Below the pieces are notes generated by a model. The model worked only from the letters and a program-made list of their open reading frames with translations, was not told the DNA's origin and made no database searches. From Iningainema tapete BLCC-T55 (GTDB taxonomy: Bacteria; Cyanobacteriota; Cyanobacteriia; Cyanobacteriales; Nostocaceae), in the NCBI RefSeq assembly GCF_014698965.1, contig NZ_JACXAE010000048.1, positions 62,001-126,000 of the forward strand: a stretch of DNA of 64,000 nt, in the 5' to 3' direction. Numbering within the stretch: position 1 is the stretch's first letter; each line of letters begins with the position of its first letter. A program made the position numbers and the translations under genes. Below are positions 18,841-27,966 of this stretch, one piece after another.

Positions 18841-20349
18841 ATGCGGATTAGACACATTCATCTTAGGTTGATGGCAATCATCAACTACTTAGGTATCAAA
18901 GCAAGAAGATCGCGTGTATGGATTAGTGCTGCGGCGGTTCTCTTACTCATAGTTTTGACACACAGTCCTCATCTCATTAGTGTAGCAAACGCAGCATCTG
19001 TTGCATACACTGGTGTTAACCTTGCTGGTGCTGACTTTGGCGAAGGCTCCCTACCTGGTACTTATAACGTCAATTACACTTACCCTACCCGTGCCGAGGT
19101 TGATTATTTTGTTGGCAAAGGCATGAGTGTCTTTCGCCTACCATTTCGGTGGGAGCGACTGCAAAATGAACAGTTCGGCAACTTTAATGCTGATGAACAA
19201 GCTCGTATTAACGACTTTGTTAACTACGCTACTAGCATTGGAGCTTCAGTTATTCTCGATCCGCACAATTATGCTCGATATTATGGCAAAGTCATCGGGC
19301 AGGATGTACCAGTCAGTGCTTTTGCTGACTTTTGGAGCAAATTAGCAACCCTTTACAAAAATAATAATCGGGTGATATTTGGTTTGATGAATGAGCCAAA
19401 TAACATGCCAACGGAGCTTTGGCGTGACGATGCTAACGCCGCAATTAAAGCTATTCGCGATACTGGAGCTACTAATTTGATTCTTGTTCCAGGCAACGCT
19501 TGGACTGGCGCTCATAGCTGGTATCAGTCTTGGTATGGTACACCCAACGCTACTGTGATGCTTGGGATTACAGATCCTGGCAATAACTATGCTTTTGATG
19601 CTCACCAGTATTTGGACGGCGACTTTTCTGGTACTTCCGATCAATGTACTAGCACGACAATAGGTGCGCAAAAGCTAGTCGATTTTACAAATTGGCTCAG
19701 GCAAAATGGCAAACGCGGCTTTCTGGGCGAGTTTGGCGGTGGACGCAATGATACTTGCTATGCTGCTCTCGACAACATGCTCAGCTATATCGACAACAAT
19801 GCTGATGTCTGGTTGGGCTGGACATACTGGGCAGCAGGCCCTTGGTGGGGTGAATATATCTTCACACTAGAGCCTGTTGGGAGTAGCGATCGCCCACAGT
19901 TGATACCGCTGAGCAAACACATTGGTTCAAAACCGACTCCCACACCCACTGCAACACCAACTCCCACACCAACTGCAACACCAACTCCCACTCCCACTGC
20001 AACCCCCACTCCAACACCAAGTCCCACAAACAATCCTGTAGGAACCTCATTGCTAGCAGAGACTATCTACCAGTCTGATTGGCAAACTGGTTTCTGCGTC
20101 AATTTTCGCGTTACTAACCGAGGTAACACAAGTACTCGAAACTGGCAATTGAAATTCCAAATGTCGCAGGCGCAGATCAATAACAACTGGAATTTCAGCT
20201 ATAGTAAGCAAGGATCTGAGTACGTAGTCACTCCTGCCGAATCAGCACGAGTCATCCAGCCAAATCAAACACAAGAATCTCTAGGTTTTTGTGCCAATAA
20301 GCTAGGCTCTGACTACAAACTCAAACAAGTTTCTGCAACTAGTTTGTAA
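18841..20349 (+). CDS. Secreted GH5 endoglucanase with C-terminal CBM2
   Basis: Protein of 502 aa. It has an N-terminal signal peptide with a long n-region and a cut near VANA, then a glycoside hydrolase family 5 domain (about 55–360). The acid/base glutamate is E185 in LMNEPNN and the nucleophile is E297 in GEFGGG. A Pro-Thr linker of repeated PTPTPTAT units follows (about 365–400), then a CBM2-type cellulose-binding domain containing two cysteines. It probably cuts beta-1,4-glucan outside the cell. Its place at the end of the polysaccharide region suggests sheath or cellulose remodelling. Confidence 0.87.
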   Translation: MRIRHIHLRLMAIINYLGIKARRSRVWISAAAVLLLIVLTHSPHLISVANAASVAYTGVNLAGADFGEGSLPGTYNVNYTYPTRAEVDYFVGKGMSVFRLPFRWERLQNEQFGNFNADEQARINDFVNYATSIGASVILDPHNYARYYGKVIGQDVPVSAFADFWSKLATLYKNNNRVIFGLMNEPNNMPTELWRDDANAAIKAIRDTGATNLILVPGNAWTGAHSWYQSWYGTPNATVMLGITDPGNNYAFDAHQYLDGDFSGTSDQCTSTTIGAQKLVDFTNWLRQNGKRGFLGEFGGGRNDTCYAALDNMLSYIDNNADVWLGWTYWAAGPWWGEYIFTLEPVGSSDRPQLIPLSKHIGSKPTPTPTATPTPTPTATPTPTPTATPTPTPSPTNNPVGTSLLAETIYQSDWQTGFCVNFRVTNRGNTSTRNWQLKFQMSQAQINNNWNFSYSKQGSEYVVTPAESARVIQPNQTQESLGFCANKLGSDYKLKQVSATSL

Positions 20350-20386
20350 TTGCTGAACTCAATTCTATTTACTTCTTGTGGAAGCA

Positions 20387-20425
20387 GGCATCCTTGCTCT
20401 TAGCTAGGGGAAGAGCAAGGATGCC
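20387..20425. terminator. Long perfect hairpin between convergent genes
   Basis: GGCATCCTTGCTCTT and AAGAGCAAGGATGCC are perfect 15-bp arms with a 9-nt loop. The hairpin lies 38 nt after the GH5 stop and upstream of the convergent acetoacetate-decarboxylase-like stop at 20528. It could terminate both transcripts, although T tracts are weak. Confidence 0.5.
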
Positions 20426-20474
20426 CAGCCCACAAGATCAATAATTTATTTTTTGCTAATGTAGTAAACAACTT

Positions 20475-20505
20475 GATCCCCGACTTCTTTCAGAAGTCGG
20501 GGATC
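20475..20505. repeat. GATCCCCGACTTCTT palindrome
   Basis: The 31-bp palindrome has arms GATCCCCGACTTCT and AGAAGTCGGGGATC. Related copies lie at 31908 and 54359. The flanks (GTAAACAA on one side, CTGAGCC on the other) match the flanks of the 54359 copy in inverted orientation, so the mobile unit is larger than the palindrome. Confidence 0.85.
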
Positions 20506-20527
20506 TGAGCCTCCTCGATCGCCACTC

Positions 20528-21175
20528 TTATATTTTTGCCAATTCTGGTGCGTTTTGTCCTACAACTTGTGGCGCATCAACCCGCAAACTCATTTCCTCA
20601 CAGCGAATAGTTAACAAAGGTTTACCTAAACCTATTTCAGAAAAAGGACTTTCAGTAGGGATTTCTAAATTGGAACCGATTAAACCCAAACGAGAATTTA
20701 ATTCAGCTGAGAACAATAGTATATTTGCATCCTTCATACTAAAACTAGATCCAGCAAACCACTGTCGCCACGCCAACGTTTGCTGCTTGTAATTCAAGCT
20801 ACACAATACTTGGTTTTCTTGACGCACAGTCACAAGCTCTTTTTCCCAAGTAAACTGAGCTAATTCTTTTGGTAGTCCCCAAATTTCTCTCCCACCAGCT
20901 ACAGAATTAGCACTATCTACATATATGTGGGAAACCCAACCACCAATTTTCCCTTGATACCTAACAAACGCTGGAATGACAATCAATTCGCTATACTCTA
21001 GGACTGAACCACTTCCGTAGTAAGATAAGTATACTCCACCGAAAGTTTTACCGGGCAATACAGAGATAATTTCTAACTCTGGTGGAATCAGGTGGCGCAC
21101 GCGGTTAATGTTAATTAAGTGTAGAGTTTGGATAGCGTAGCCTTGGAGTGTCCAAGGTGTTTGTGGGTAGGGCAT
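20528..21175 (-). CDS. Acetoacetate decarboxylase family protein
   Basis: This 215-aa protein shows features of the ADC superfamily: an N-terminal PPWTLQG-like opening (PYPQTPWTLQGYA), VYLSYYGSGSVLEYSEL, and the central IYVDSANSVAGGREIWGLPKELAQF block. The lysine in GLPKELA lies where ADC enzymes have their Schiff-base lysine region. Most cyanobacterial members are of unknown function, so true acetoacetate decarboxylation is not established. It is convergent with the GH5 gene and apparently monocistronic. Confidence 0.75.
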   Translation of the reverse strand: MPYPQTPWTLQGYAIQTLHLININRVRHLIPPELEIISVLPGKTFGGVYLSYYGSGSVLEYSELIVIPAFVRYQGKIGGWVSHIYVDSANSVAGGREIWGLPKELAQFTWEKELVTVRQENQVLCSLNYKQQTLAWRQWFAGSSFSMKDANILLFSAELNSRLGLIGSNLEIPTESPFSEIGLGKPLLTIRCEEMSLRVDAPQVVGQNAPELAKI

Positions 21176-21318
21176 TTTCTGACGAGTGAATTTTAGATTA
21201 ATCAGTGAGTAAGCAGTATATGCCCAAAATAAAAAAAGTTAATCAAATTTGCATCATACTGAAGATACAATATGACGGTTTTGGGTGTGTATGGGATGAA
21301 TTATAACTCCTAATTTCT

Positions 21319-21347
21319 GTAAAGACGCCCCACCGGGGCGTCTCTAC
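21319..21347. repeat. GTARAGACG variable-core palindrome, overlapping a gene end
   Basis: The outer arms are GTAAAGACG and CGTCTCTAC and the core is CCCCACCGGGG. On the minus strand the GTAGAG arm provides the TAG stop of the helical-repeat gene that ends at 21344. Confidence 0.85.
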
Positions 21348-22525
21348 GGTTCAACACTTTGCAAATATTGATCTTCTAATTCTGATATTGTTGTTTGCGT
21401 ATTTAACTGCTGATTATCTAATGAATTATTAATTTGTAAATTTTTAGATGGGGATTTGTTGATACGTTTAAATTTGCTTTCTTTCTCTAACTTTAATATT
21501 TTCCCCTTCCATTGCTCTATATGTTCATTTGCTTCTTGATGTAGTGGACGTTCTTTGCTAATTAAACTAGCTTCATTAATTGCCATTTGTAGAGATAATA
21601 CGTCGTTGTTACTAGCAAGTTCGTTAGCTTGCTGAAGAGAGTAACGATCATCGGCTATATCAATCTGGCTTCTAGTAGTAGCAATGAATTTTTGTGCTTC
21701 TTCATAATAGCGATTGGAAATAATCATGCTTGCTTCATGAATTGCTTCTCTAAGATCTTCGATTTTCCCTGAATTTGCAAGCTGACGAGCTTTATTAAGT
21801 TGAGCTATGTCTTGAGTTTCTTGTTCTTTATCCCACGAGTTAAGTGTTTCTGTCACTTTGGTAGTTTCAATATGTTTTTTTTCTTGTTGCGCTTTCGGTT
21901 CTTCTTTTTTTTCTTTAATATCTTGAATGTAATGTACTAATTCCTGATATTTGGTTGTAGCCCAGAATTCATTCCCTACTCTCAATAGTTTCTTAGCTTC
22001 AGTTAATGCTACATAAGAGTTATCTCGTTCATCTTCATCTGTCACGTGATTAGATGCTGTTTTGTAGATATTTTCGGCTTTTGACCAAATGGACTTCCAT
22101 TGTTTAATTCGGTTATTAGCCAATTGATGAGCTGAAACATTATCCGGAATCATTTTGGCTATATTTACAGCCTTGTCTATGTTTCCTTGCTGAAAAGTAT
22201 TTTCACCTAAATTTAAAAGTGCTTGGGACCATTGTTCAATCATGCGATCGCTCATCTGACGCTGAGGATGATCTGCTGGTATTGCATTCACCAACTCTAT
22301 TGCCTTGTACAACTTATCTGCATCTTGCTCAAGAGCAAAGGTTGTCGCACAGTAAAAAACTGTAGCTGTAGAATCTTTTGACCAAAATTCAGAGAGACAG
22401 TCAGGAAGTTCGGGCAAATGCATTAATTGAGTTACTCCCCATATTCCTGCCCCACAAGGAAGGGACAGGATAACTGCAATCCAAAGCCACCATTTAATCG
22501 GCTGAAACCGTTGAATCTGTTGCAT
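21344..22525 (-). CDS. Membrane-anchored helical-repeat protein, function unknown
   Basis: Protein of 393 aa. One N-terminal membrane helix (WWLWIAVILSLPCGAGIWGV) is followed by a long alpha-helical region with TPR-like repeats (AIELVNAIPADHPQRQMSDRMIEQWSQALL; AKMIPDNVSAHQLANNRIKQW). A charged linker and a Q/N-rich C-terminus follow. I do not recognise a specific family. Anchored helical-repeat proteins of this kind are common in filamentous cyanobacteria. The stop codon lies inside a dispersed palindrome, so the original C-terminus may have differed. Confidence 0.6.
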   Translation of the reverse strand: MQQIQRFQPIKWWLWIAVILSLPCGAGIWGVTQLMHLPELPDCLSEFWSKDSTATVFYCATTFALEQDADKLYKAIELVNAIPADHPQRQMSDRMIEQWSQALLNLGENTFQQGNIDKAVNIAKMIPDNVSAHQLANNRIKQWKSIWSKAENIYKTASNHVTDEDERDNSYVALTEAKKLLRVGNEFWATTKYQELVHYIQDIKEKKEEPKAQQEKKHIETTKVTETLNSWDKEQETQDIAQLNKARQLANSGKIEDLREAIHEASMIISNRYYEEAQKFIATTRSQIDIADDRYSLQQANELASNNDVLSLQMAINEASLISKERPLHQEANEHIEQWKGKILKLEKESKFKRINKSPSKNLQINNSLDNQQLNTQTTISELEDQYLQSVEP

Positions 22526-22625
22526 AATGATTAAACACTGGTGTTAGTGAACACTTAACTACTAAAGTTAGTGTTCCCAATGTTTAAGCAAAACAATCCC
22601 CATCCAGAATATTTCTGAACGGGGA

Positions 22626-22700
22626 TTTATTGGGCATTGGGTATTGGGTATTGGGGATTGGGTACTGGGTACTACTCCTCCCAATTCCCAATCCATTTTA
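22626..22700. repeat. Heptamer tandem repeat (ATTGGGT-type)
   Basis: About seven degenerate units of (G)TATTGGG / GGTACTGG run in tandem between the divergently ending dnaK and the helical-repeat gene start. These short tandemly repeated repetitive sequences are characteristic of filamentous cyanobacteria. Confidence 0.8.
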
Positions 22701-22707
22701 CGTAATA

Positions 22708-24615
22708 TTACTTGGACTCAGTAAAATCAGCATCAATTACATCATCACCACTGGGGGAAGAAGTACCACTACCGCTACCATCAGTGGTATCACCAGGAGC
22801 AGCACCGCCACCAGCTTGTTGATAGATGTTGCTGCCAATTGCGAAGAGTGCTTGTTGTAGTTCTGGCATTACCTTCTTGATTTGCTCATCATCTTCTTTA
22901 GAGATAGCATCGCGCAAATCTTTCACCAAACCTTCAACTTTAGTCTTGTCAGCATCTTGGACTTTATCGCCCAATTCTTGGATTTGCTTTTCAGCTTGGT
23001 AAGCCAAGGAATCGGCTTGGTTCTTACGATCAATCTTCTCGCGACGTTCTTTGTCAGTAGAAGCGTTTTGTTCTGCTTCTCTTACCATCCGCTCAACATC
23101 AGATTTATCCAAGGTAGAAGCACCAGTGATGCTGATGGACTGTTCCTTACCAGTACCTTTGTCCTTAGCAGTAACGTTGAGGATACCGTTAGCGTCAATA
23201 TCAAAGGTTACTTCAATTTGAGGCACACCGCGTGGTGCAGGAGGAATACCATCAAGGCGGAAAGTTCCCAAGCTCTTATTATCGCCAGACATTTCGCGCT
23301 CACCTTGGAGGACGTGAATTTCCACGTTGGTTTGACCATCCACAGCGGTAGAGAATACTTCTGACTTCTTGGTAGGAATAGTGGTGTTACGAGGAATAAT
23401 CTTGGTCATGACACCACCCAAGGTTTCTACACCTAAAGATAGTGGTGTTACATCTAACAACAAGATACCAGTAACATCACCAGCAAGTACACCAGCTTGA
23501 ATTGCTGCACCAACTGCCACAACTTCATCAGGGTTAACGCTTTGGTTAGGATCTTTACCTAACACCTGCTTTACTACCTGTTGCACTGCGGGAATACGGG
23601 TAGAACCACCAACGAGTACGACTTCATCAATATCGCTCTTACTCAACTTGGCATCTCGGAGTGCGTTTTCCACAGGTACGCGACAGCGATCAATTAAGTC
23701 GGAGCAGAGTTTTTCAAAATCGGTACGTGTTAGTGTCGTATCTAGGTGCTTAGGACCATCCTGGGTAGCGGTAATAAATGGCAGGTTGATTTCTGCTTGA
23801 GTAACGCTAGAAAGTTCAATTTTGGCTTTTTCTGCGGCTTCTGTTAAACGTTGTAAAGCTTGCTTGTCTTTGCGCAGATCAATACCATTTTCTTTTCTGA
23901 ATTGTTCTGCTAAGTAATCAACGATTTTCTTATCGAAGTCGTCACCACCAAGGTGAGTATCACCTGATGTAGCTAACACTTCAAATACACCGTCGCCTAC
24001 TTCGAGAATTGAAACGTCAAAAGTACCACCACCAAGGTCAAAAACCAATATGGTTTCGTTGTTTTTCTTGTCAAAGCCGTATGCTAGAGAAGCGGCAGTT
24101 GGTTCGTTGATGATCCGCAGTACTTCAATCCCAGCAATTTTACCAGCGTCTTTGGTCGCTTGGCGTTGGGAGTCGTTAAAGTAAGCAGGAACGGTAATTA
24201 CAGCTTGGGTAACAGGTTCACCGATATATTTGCTGGCGTCTTCAACTAGCTTGCGCAGAACTTGTGCAGAAATTTCTTCTGGGGCAAACTGTTTTTTCAA
24301 AGTAGGACAATCTACTTTGACGTTGCCATTGCCGTCACGCAGAACTTTGTAAGAAACTTCTGTAGCTTCGTGGGTAACTTCGTCAAAGCGACGTCCAATG
24401 AAGCGTTTTACAGAGTAAAAGGTATTTTCGGGGTTCATTACCGCTTGGCGTTTAGCAATTTGTCCTACCAAGCGATCGCCATTTTTCGCAAAGGCAACTA
24501 CTGAAGGTGTTGTCCGAAATCCTTCTGCGTTCGCAATAACTGTAGGTTTTCCACCTTCCATTACTGCCACGCAGGAGTTCGTCGTACCTAAGTCAATTCC
24601 TACTACTTTTGCCAT
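22708..24615 (-). CDS. dnaK: Hsp70 chaperone DnaK
   Basis: Full-length Hsp70 of 635 aa. The N-terminal ATPase opens [19 protein letters not shown], with later signatures [14 protein letters not shown]-type ([15 protein letters not shown]) and [14 protein letters not shown]. The substrate-binding domain begins near residue 390 ([14 protein letters not shown]), and the helical lid ends in an acidic [11 protein letters not shown] tail. It refolds proteins with DnaJ and GrpE partners, which are not in this window. No CIRCE element is evident in the 350 nt upstream. Cyanobacteria usually have several dnaK genes; I cannot say which paralog this is. Confidence 0.96.
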   Translation of the reverse strand: MAKVVGIDLGTTNSCVAVMEGGKPTVIANAEGFRTTPSVVAFAKNGDRLVGQIAKRQAVMNPENTFYSVKRFIGRRFDEVTHEATEVSYKVLRDGNGNVKVDCPTLKKQFAPEEISAQVLRKLVEDASKYIGEPVTQAVITVPAYFNDSQRQATKDAGKIAGIEVLRIINEPTAASLAYGFDKKNNETILVFDLGGGTFDVSILEVGDGVFEVLATSGDTHLGGDDFDKKIVDYLAEQFRKENGIDLRKDKQALQRLTEAAEKAKIELSSVTQAEINLPFITATQDGPKHLDTTLTRTDFEKLCSDLIDRCRVPVENALRDAKLSKSDIDEVVLVGGSTRIPAVQQVVKQVLGKDPNQSVNPDEVVAVGAAIQAGVLAGDVTGILLLDVTPLSLGVETLGGVMTKIIPRNTTIPTKKSEVFSTAVDGQTNVEIHVLQGEREMSGDNKSLGTFRLDGIPPAPRGVPQIEVTFDIDANGILNVTAKDKGTGKEQSISITGASTLDKSDVERMVREAEQNASTDKERREKIDRKNQADSLAYQAEKQIQELGDKVQDADKTKVEGLVKDLRDAISKEDDEQIKKVMPELQQALFAIGSNIYQQAGGGAAPGDTTDGSGSGTSSPSGDDVIDADFTESK

Positions 24616-24966
24616 TGTTAATCCTGGGTCCGTATAACTACAAATGAGTGAGACAATAAGGGCTAATGAATGTACTTACTGGTTTATAAAGCAGCCAGTT
24701 CTGCACAAATTCCTTTGGTCTGGCTTTCTGTTATATATACTGAGACTGTATAGCCAGTCCTTGTAGGGTGGTTTTCCGAACCTAGTCGGGACGGTTAGAC
24801 ATTAAAATTTGTTTAGACGATTCATTGATTGATTTGTTTTCTCTGTGTCTAATGTATGAGAATTAATACTCGCGCCTATTGGGGTGAACCGTAACGCTTT
24901 TGTGGTGTTTGCCGTCAAGAATTAGGAATAAAATAGAGAAGTTTGTATGCCGCCTACCCGTGATTT
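24616..24966. promoter_or_regulatory. Divergent dnaK / dusB intergenic region
   Basis: This 351-nt region must hold promoters for dnaK (minus strand) and dusB (plus strand). I see no CIRCE inverted repeat (TTAGCACTC-N9-GAGTGCTAA) and no clear coding sequence. AT-rich hexamers near 24855–24935 could be promoter elements but none is convincing. Confidence 0.35.
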
Positions 24967-26022
24967 ATGCTTTCGCTGTCTCCTAATTTCTTTGCTCGAC
25001 TCTCGACTCCATTAAAAATTGGCAACTTTGAGGTGAAAAGTCGGGTTCTCCAGTCGCCTTTGTCTGGAGTGACTGATATGGTATTTCGTCGTTTGGTGCG
25101 TCGCTATGCGCCAGAGTCGATGATGTATACGGAGATGGTGAATGCGACTGGGTTGCACTATGTTAAAAAGTTGCCCAAAATTATGGAGGTAGATCCCAAT
25201 GAAAGACCAATTAGTATCCAGTTGTTTGACTGTCGTCCAGATTTTCTTGCCGAAGCAGCGGTGAAAGCGGTTGCAGAAGGGGCAGATACTGTTGATATTA
25301 ATATGGGTTGCCCTGTAAATAAAATTACCAAAAATGGTGGTGGCTCTTCATTGTTGCGTCAGCCGGAAGTGGCAGAGGCAATTGTTAGGGAAGTTGTAAA
25401 GGCTGTAAGTGTACCAGTAACAGTGAAAACCCGTATTGGTTGGAACGACAAGGAAATTACTATTCTTGATTTTGCCAAGCGGATGCAGGATGCTGGAGCG
25501 CAAATGATTACGGTACACGGACGTACCCGCGCTCAAGGTTACAATGGTAATGCTCGCTGGGAATGGATTGCGCGTGTGAAGGAAATTCTTTCGATCCCGG
25601 TGATTGGCAATGGGGATATTTTCTCGGTTGAAGCGGCGGTGAAGTGTTTGGAACAAACTGGTGCTGATGGAGTAATGTGTTCCCGTGGAACTTTGGGTTA
25701 TCCGTTTTTGGTGGGAGAAGTTGATTATTTCCTCAAAACTGGGAAAGTTTTACCGCCTCCTACTCCTATTCAGCGTTTGGAATGTGCTAGAGAACATTTA
25801 CAAGCTTTGTATGAATATAAAGGCGATCGCGGTGTGCGTCAAGCACGTAAGCATATGACATGGTATGCTAAAGGCTTCGTTGGTGCTGCTGATTTACGCG
25901 GGCAGTTAAGCGTGATTGAAACGGTGCAGCAAGGAGTTGACTTGATCGATCGTGCGATCGAGCAGTTGGCTAATGGTTATGAGTTAGAAGAAGAACCGGA
26001 AGCTAACTTGGCTATGGTTTAA
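24967..26022 (+). CDS. dusB: tRNA-dihydrouridine synthase, DusB/NifR3 family
   Basis: FMN-dependent enzyme of 351 aa that reduces uridine in tRNA D-loops. The TIM barrel begins with SRVLQSPLSGVTDMVFR. The catalytic-cysteine motif is DINMGCPVNKITKNGGGSSLL. Other conserved blocks are VTVKTRIGW, VHGRTRAQGYNG and IGNGDIFS, followed by the C-terminal helical domain with HMTWYAKG. It is oriented divergently from dnaK. Confidence 0.93.
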   Translation: MLSLSPNFFARLSTPLKIGNFEVKSRVLQSPLSGVTDMVFRRLVRRYAPESMMYTEMVNATGLHYVKKLPKIMEVDPNERPISIQLFDCRPDFLAEAAVKAVAEGADTVDINMGCPVNKITKNGGGSSLLRQPEVAEAIVREVVKAVSVPVTVKTRIGWNDKEITILDFAKRMQDAGAQMITVHGRTRAQGYNGNARWEWIARVKEILSIPVIGNGDIFSVEAAVKCLEQTGADGVMCSRGTLGYPFLVGEVDYFLKTGKVLPPPTPIQRLECAREHLQALYEYKGDRGVRQARKHMTWYAKGFVGAADLRGQLSVIETVQQGVDLIDRAIEQLANGYELEEEPEANLAMV

Positions 26023-26096
26023 TAGGGCGCTCCGGATGCCCACCCCACAACAGACAGCACAAGAAGTATTTTGCTGCCAAGAGCAAGCAATACAAT

Positions 26097-27593
26097 TTAC
26101 ACAACTTTTAAAGTTTTAAGGCTAGCATCCGTACACCCACTGATAAATCCACCCATGACTTGGATTTGTCTGAGGTAGTCTAAAGCGGATTTGGTGATGA
26201 TTTCTCCTGGCATTAAAACGGGAATTCCCGGCGGATAGGGACAGACTATTTCAGCGCAGATGCGATTGCACGTCTTTTCTAAAGGCAATGTTTCTGTTGT
26301 GGCAAAAAAAGCTTCACGAGGCGAAATACCCATAGAATGAACCATCATAAACAAATCATCCCACAAAGGCTTCAGTATTTTCAAGTCTTTCCCCTCCCCG
26401 TTTACGGGGAGGGGGTTAGGGGGTGGGGTAGCAAGAGTAATAAAAGCTTGCACTAATTGCTCAATATCCTCTTGGGTATTGCCCAAACTAATGATAAAGG
26501 TGAGATGTCGAAGCGATGGAAATTCCGCAGTAACACCTAGCTTGTCGTTAAGAATTTCATCGGCGGCAAAGCCAGTTAATCCTAAGCCAGATACTGTGAC
26601 GGTTAAGCGTGTTTTGTCTAAAGTCATAAAGCTTGAACCCCCCAACCCCCCGATGTTCGGGGGGCTATCTACAACTGATAATCCGGGAATTTGGCTGATA
26701 CGGGTTCTGGCTTCGTCGGCAAGTTGCAATGTGCGAGACATCAACTCTTTACCGTGTAGTGCCATTTGTTGACGTGCGGCATCTAAGGTAGCTAAAAGTA
26801 CATAACTGGGGCTGGTAGACTGGACAAGTTGTAAGGCTTTACTGATGCGATCGCGATCTATTCTGTCACCTTGAACGTGCAACATGGATGCCTGTGTCAT
26901 GGCACTAAGTGTTTTATGGATGGATTGTACGCTTAAATCAGCACCTGCGGCGAGGGCTGAGGTTGGTAGTTCAGGATGAAAGGCGAAGTGTGCGCCGTGT
27001 GCTTCATCTACAAGTAAGGGGATGTTGTATTGGTGGGCAAGGGATGCGATCGCACTGACATCTCCACAAATACCGTAGTATGTAGGATAAACCATCATTA
27101 CTGCTTTGGCGTCTGGATGTTGTTCTAATGCTGCTTTTACGGCGTTGGGTGTGATACTGTGGGCGATGTCTAAAATTGGATCGTATTCTGGATTCACGAA
27201 AATTGGGATGGCTCCTGAGAGAATTAAACCTGCTATTGCACTGGAGTGGACGTTGCGCGGCAGAATGATTTTATCTCCTGTGCGACATGTAGCGAGGATT
27301 GCTGCTTCTATTCCACAGGTGGAACCGTTGACAAGAAACCAAGTTTGTGCTGCACCGAAGGCTTCGGCTGCTAGTTGTTGGGCTTGGTGAATGACGCCGT
27401 TTGGTGCGAAGAGGTTATCTAGTTCTGCTAGTTCTGTTAAGTCGGCGCGAAATACTGCTGAGCCGAAAGTGTCTGCTAGGGGTTGGGAGATTCCTTGTCC
27501 CCGTTTATGTCCTGGGGTGTAGAAGGGGGCGTGGGGATGTTGGGTGCAGGTTTTGATGGTGTTGAGTAGGGGTGTTTGGTTTTGGTTGAGCAT
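26097..27593 (-). CDS. Orn/Lys/Arg decarboxylase family PLP enzyme
   Basis: Protein of 498 aa from the ATG at 27593. A longer frame starts at 27689, but those 32 codons are made of dispersed TTGGCGTTC repeats and precede the family start MLNQNQTPLLNTI. Motifs include FYTPGHKRGQG, LVDEAHGAHF and SIHKTLSAMTQ with the PLP lysine. This short form lacks the N-terminal wing of E. coli CadA. Two dispersed palindromes lie in frame inside the gene (26392–26413 and 26637–26665) and add PPNPLPVNGEG and PPNIGGLGG segments. The gene is likely still active, but lysine, arginine and ornithine specificity cannot be told apart here. Confidence 0.83.
   Translation of the reverse strand: MLNQNQTPLLNTIKTCTQHPHAPFYTPGHKRGQGISQPLADTFGSAVFRADLTELAELDNLFAPNGVIHQAQQLAAEAFGAAQTWFLVNGSTCGIEAAILATCRTGDKIILPRNVHSSAIAGLILSGAIPIFVNPEYDPILDIAHSITPNAVKAALEQHPDAKAVMMVYPTYYGICGDVSAIASLAHQYNIPLLVDEAHGAHFAFHPELPTSALAAGADLSVQSIHKTLSAMTQASMLHVQGDRIDRDRISKALQLVQSTSPSYVLLATLDAARQQMALHGKELMSRTLQLADEARTRISQIPGLSVVDSPPNIGGLGGSSFMTLDKTRLTVTVSGLGLTGFAADEILNDKLGVTAEFPSLRHLTFIISLGNTQEDIEQLVQAFITLATPPPNPLPVNGEGKDLKILKPLWDDLFMMVHSMGISPREAFFATTETLPLEKTCNRICAEIVCPYPPGIPVLMPGEIITKSALDYLRQIQVMGGFISGCTDASLKTLKVV
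26392..26413. repeat. In-frame palindrome inside the decarboxylase gene
   Basis: CCCTCCCCG and CGGGGAGGG arms surround TTTA, followed by a G-rich tail. It encodes a PPPNPLPVNGEG stretch that interrupts the C-terminal domain of the decarboxylase, where I would not expect Pro-rich sequence. The length is compatible with preserved reading frame. Confidence 0.65.
26637..26665. repeat. Second in-frame palindrome inside the decarboxylase gene
   Basis: CCCCCCGA and TTCGGGGGG form a short hairpin preceded by ACCCCCCA. On the coding strand it encodes SPPNIGGLGGSS. It resembles units at 1996–2098. Confidence 0.6.
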
Positions 27594-27607
27594 TTTGAAG
27601 AATGTGA

Positions 27608-27634
27608 ACCGCCAAGAACGCCAAGAACGCCAAG
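27608..27634. repeat. TTGGCGTTC tandem repeat upstream of the decarboxylase
   Basis: CCGCCAAGAACGCCAAGAAC and following bases form three 9-bp units. Minus-strand TTGGCGTTC units also occur in the core of MITE-like element A (13292–13326). The repeat separates the decarboxylase ATG from its upstream region and has no obvious RBS beside it. Confidence 0.7.
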
Positions 27635-27740
27635 GAGGAAGAGGGGATGAGGAGGATGATAGTATAGTCTTTTGGAGGGATGTTCGCAACTGCGGTTGTC
27701 TTTTAGGTTAGTAGGGTTGAATGATAAAGTTAGATTGATT

Positions 27741-27911
27741 ATGATTTATCCTACTCCTGGTCCTATTCCTGAGCCTTCGATTCCTAATCCGGAACCGAGT
27801 CCATTACCAAGTCCTGAGCCTGTACCGAGTCCGGTTCCTGAACCTGTACCTGCTCCGATTCCTCAGCCTGTACCTGCTCCGATTCCTCAACCGATTCCTC
27901 AACCTGTTTGA
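27741..27911 (+). CDS. Small Pro-rich repeat protein (possible)
   Basis: The 56-aa frame from an ATG at 27741 is made of P-x-P-E-P and PVPAPIPQ repeats. Similar short Pro-rich proteins are annotated in cyanobacteria, but low-complexity tandem DNA can keep a frame open by chance. It lies between the divergent decarboxylase and ychF. Function unknown. Confidence 0.4.
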   Translation: MIYPTPGPIPEPSIPNPEPSPLPSPEPVPSPVPEPVPAPIPQPVPAPIPQPIPQPV

Positions 27912-27930
27912 CCTAGCTGAGCTACCATAA

Positions 27931-27966
27931 TTTAGAATCCAAAATCTAAAATCTAAAATCTAAAAT
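27931..27966. repeat. AAAATCT heptamer repeat abutting the ychF start
   Basis: Four to five tandem AAAATCT units run right up to the ychF ATG at 27965, replacing any Shine–Dalgarno sequence. A similar heptamer tract (62801–62833) precedes the GTPase start at 62844. Confidence 0.75.

Noticed and set aside
19785-20050. Two minus-strand frames rich in GVGVGVAV and WELVLQ
   Set aside because: They are the reverse of the Pro-Thr linker DNA of the cellulase.
22626-22700. Small coding frame over ATTGGGT repeats
   Set aside because: The frame (GYWVLGIGYW) is made only of heptamer repeats.
24616-24966. CIRCE heat-shock element upstream of dnaK
   Set aside because: I found no TTAGCACTC-N9-GAGTGCTAA-like inverted repeat.
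27594-27689. Extended start of the decarboxylase
   Set aside because: The extra 32 codons are mostly TTGGCG-type repeat DNA and do not resemble the family.
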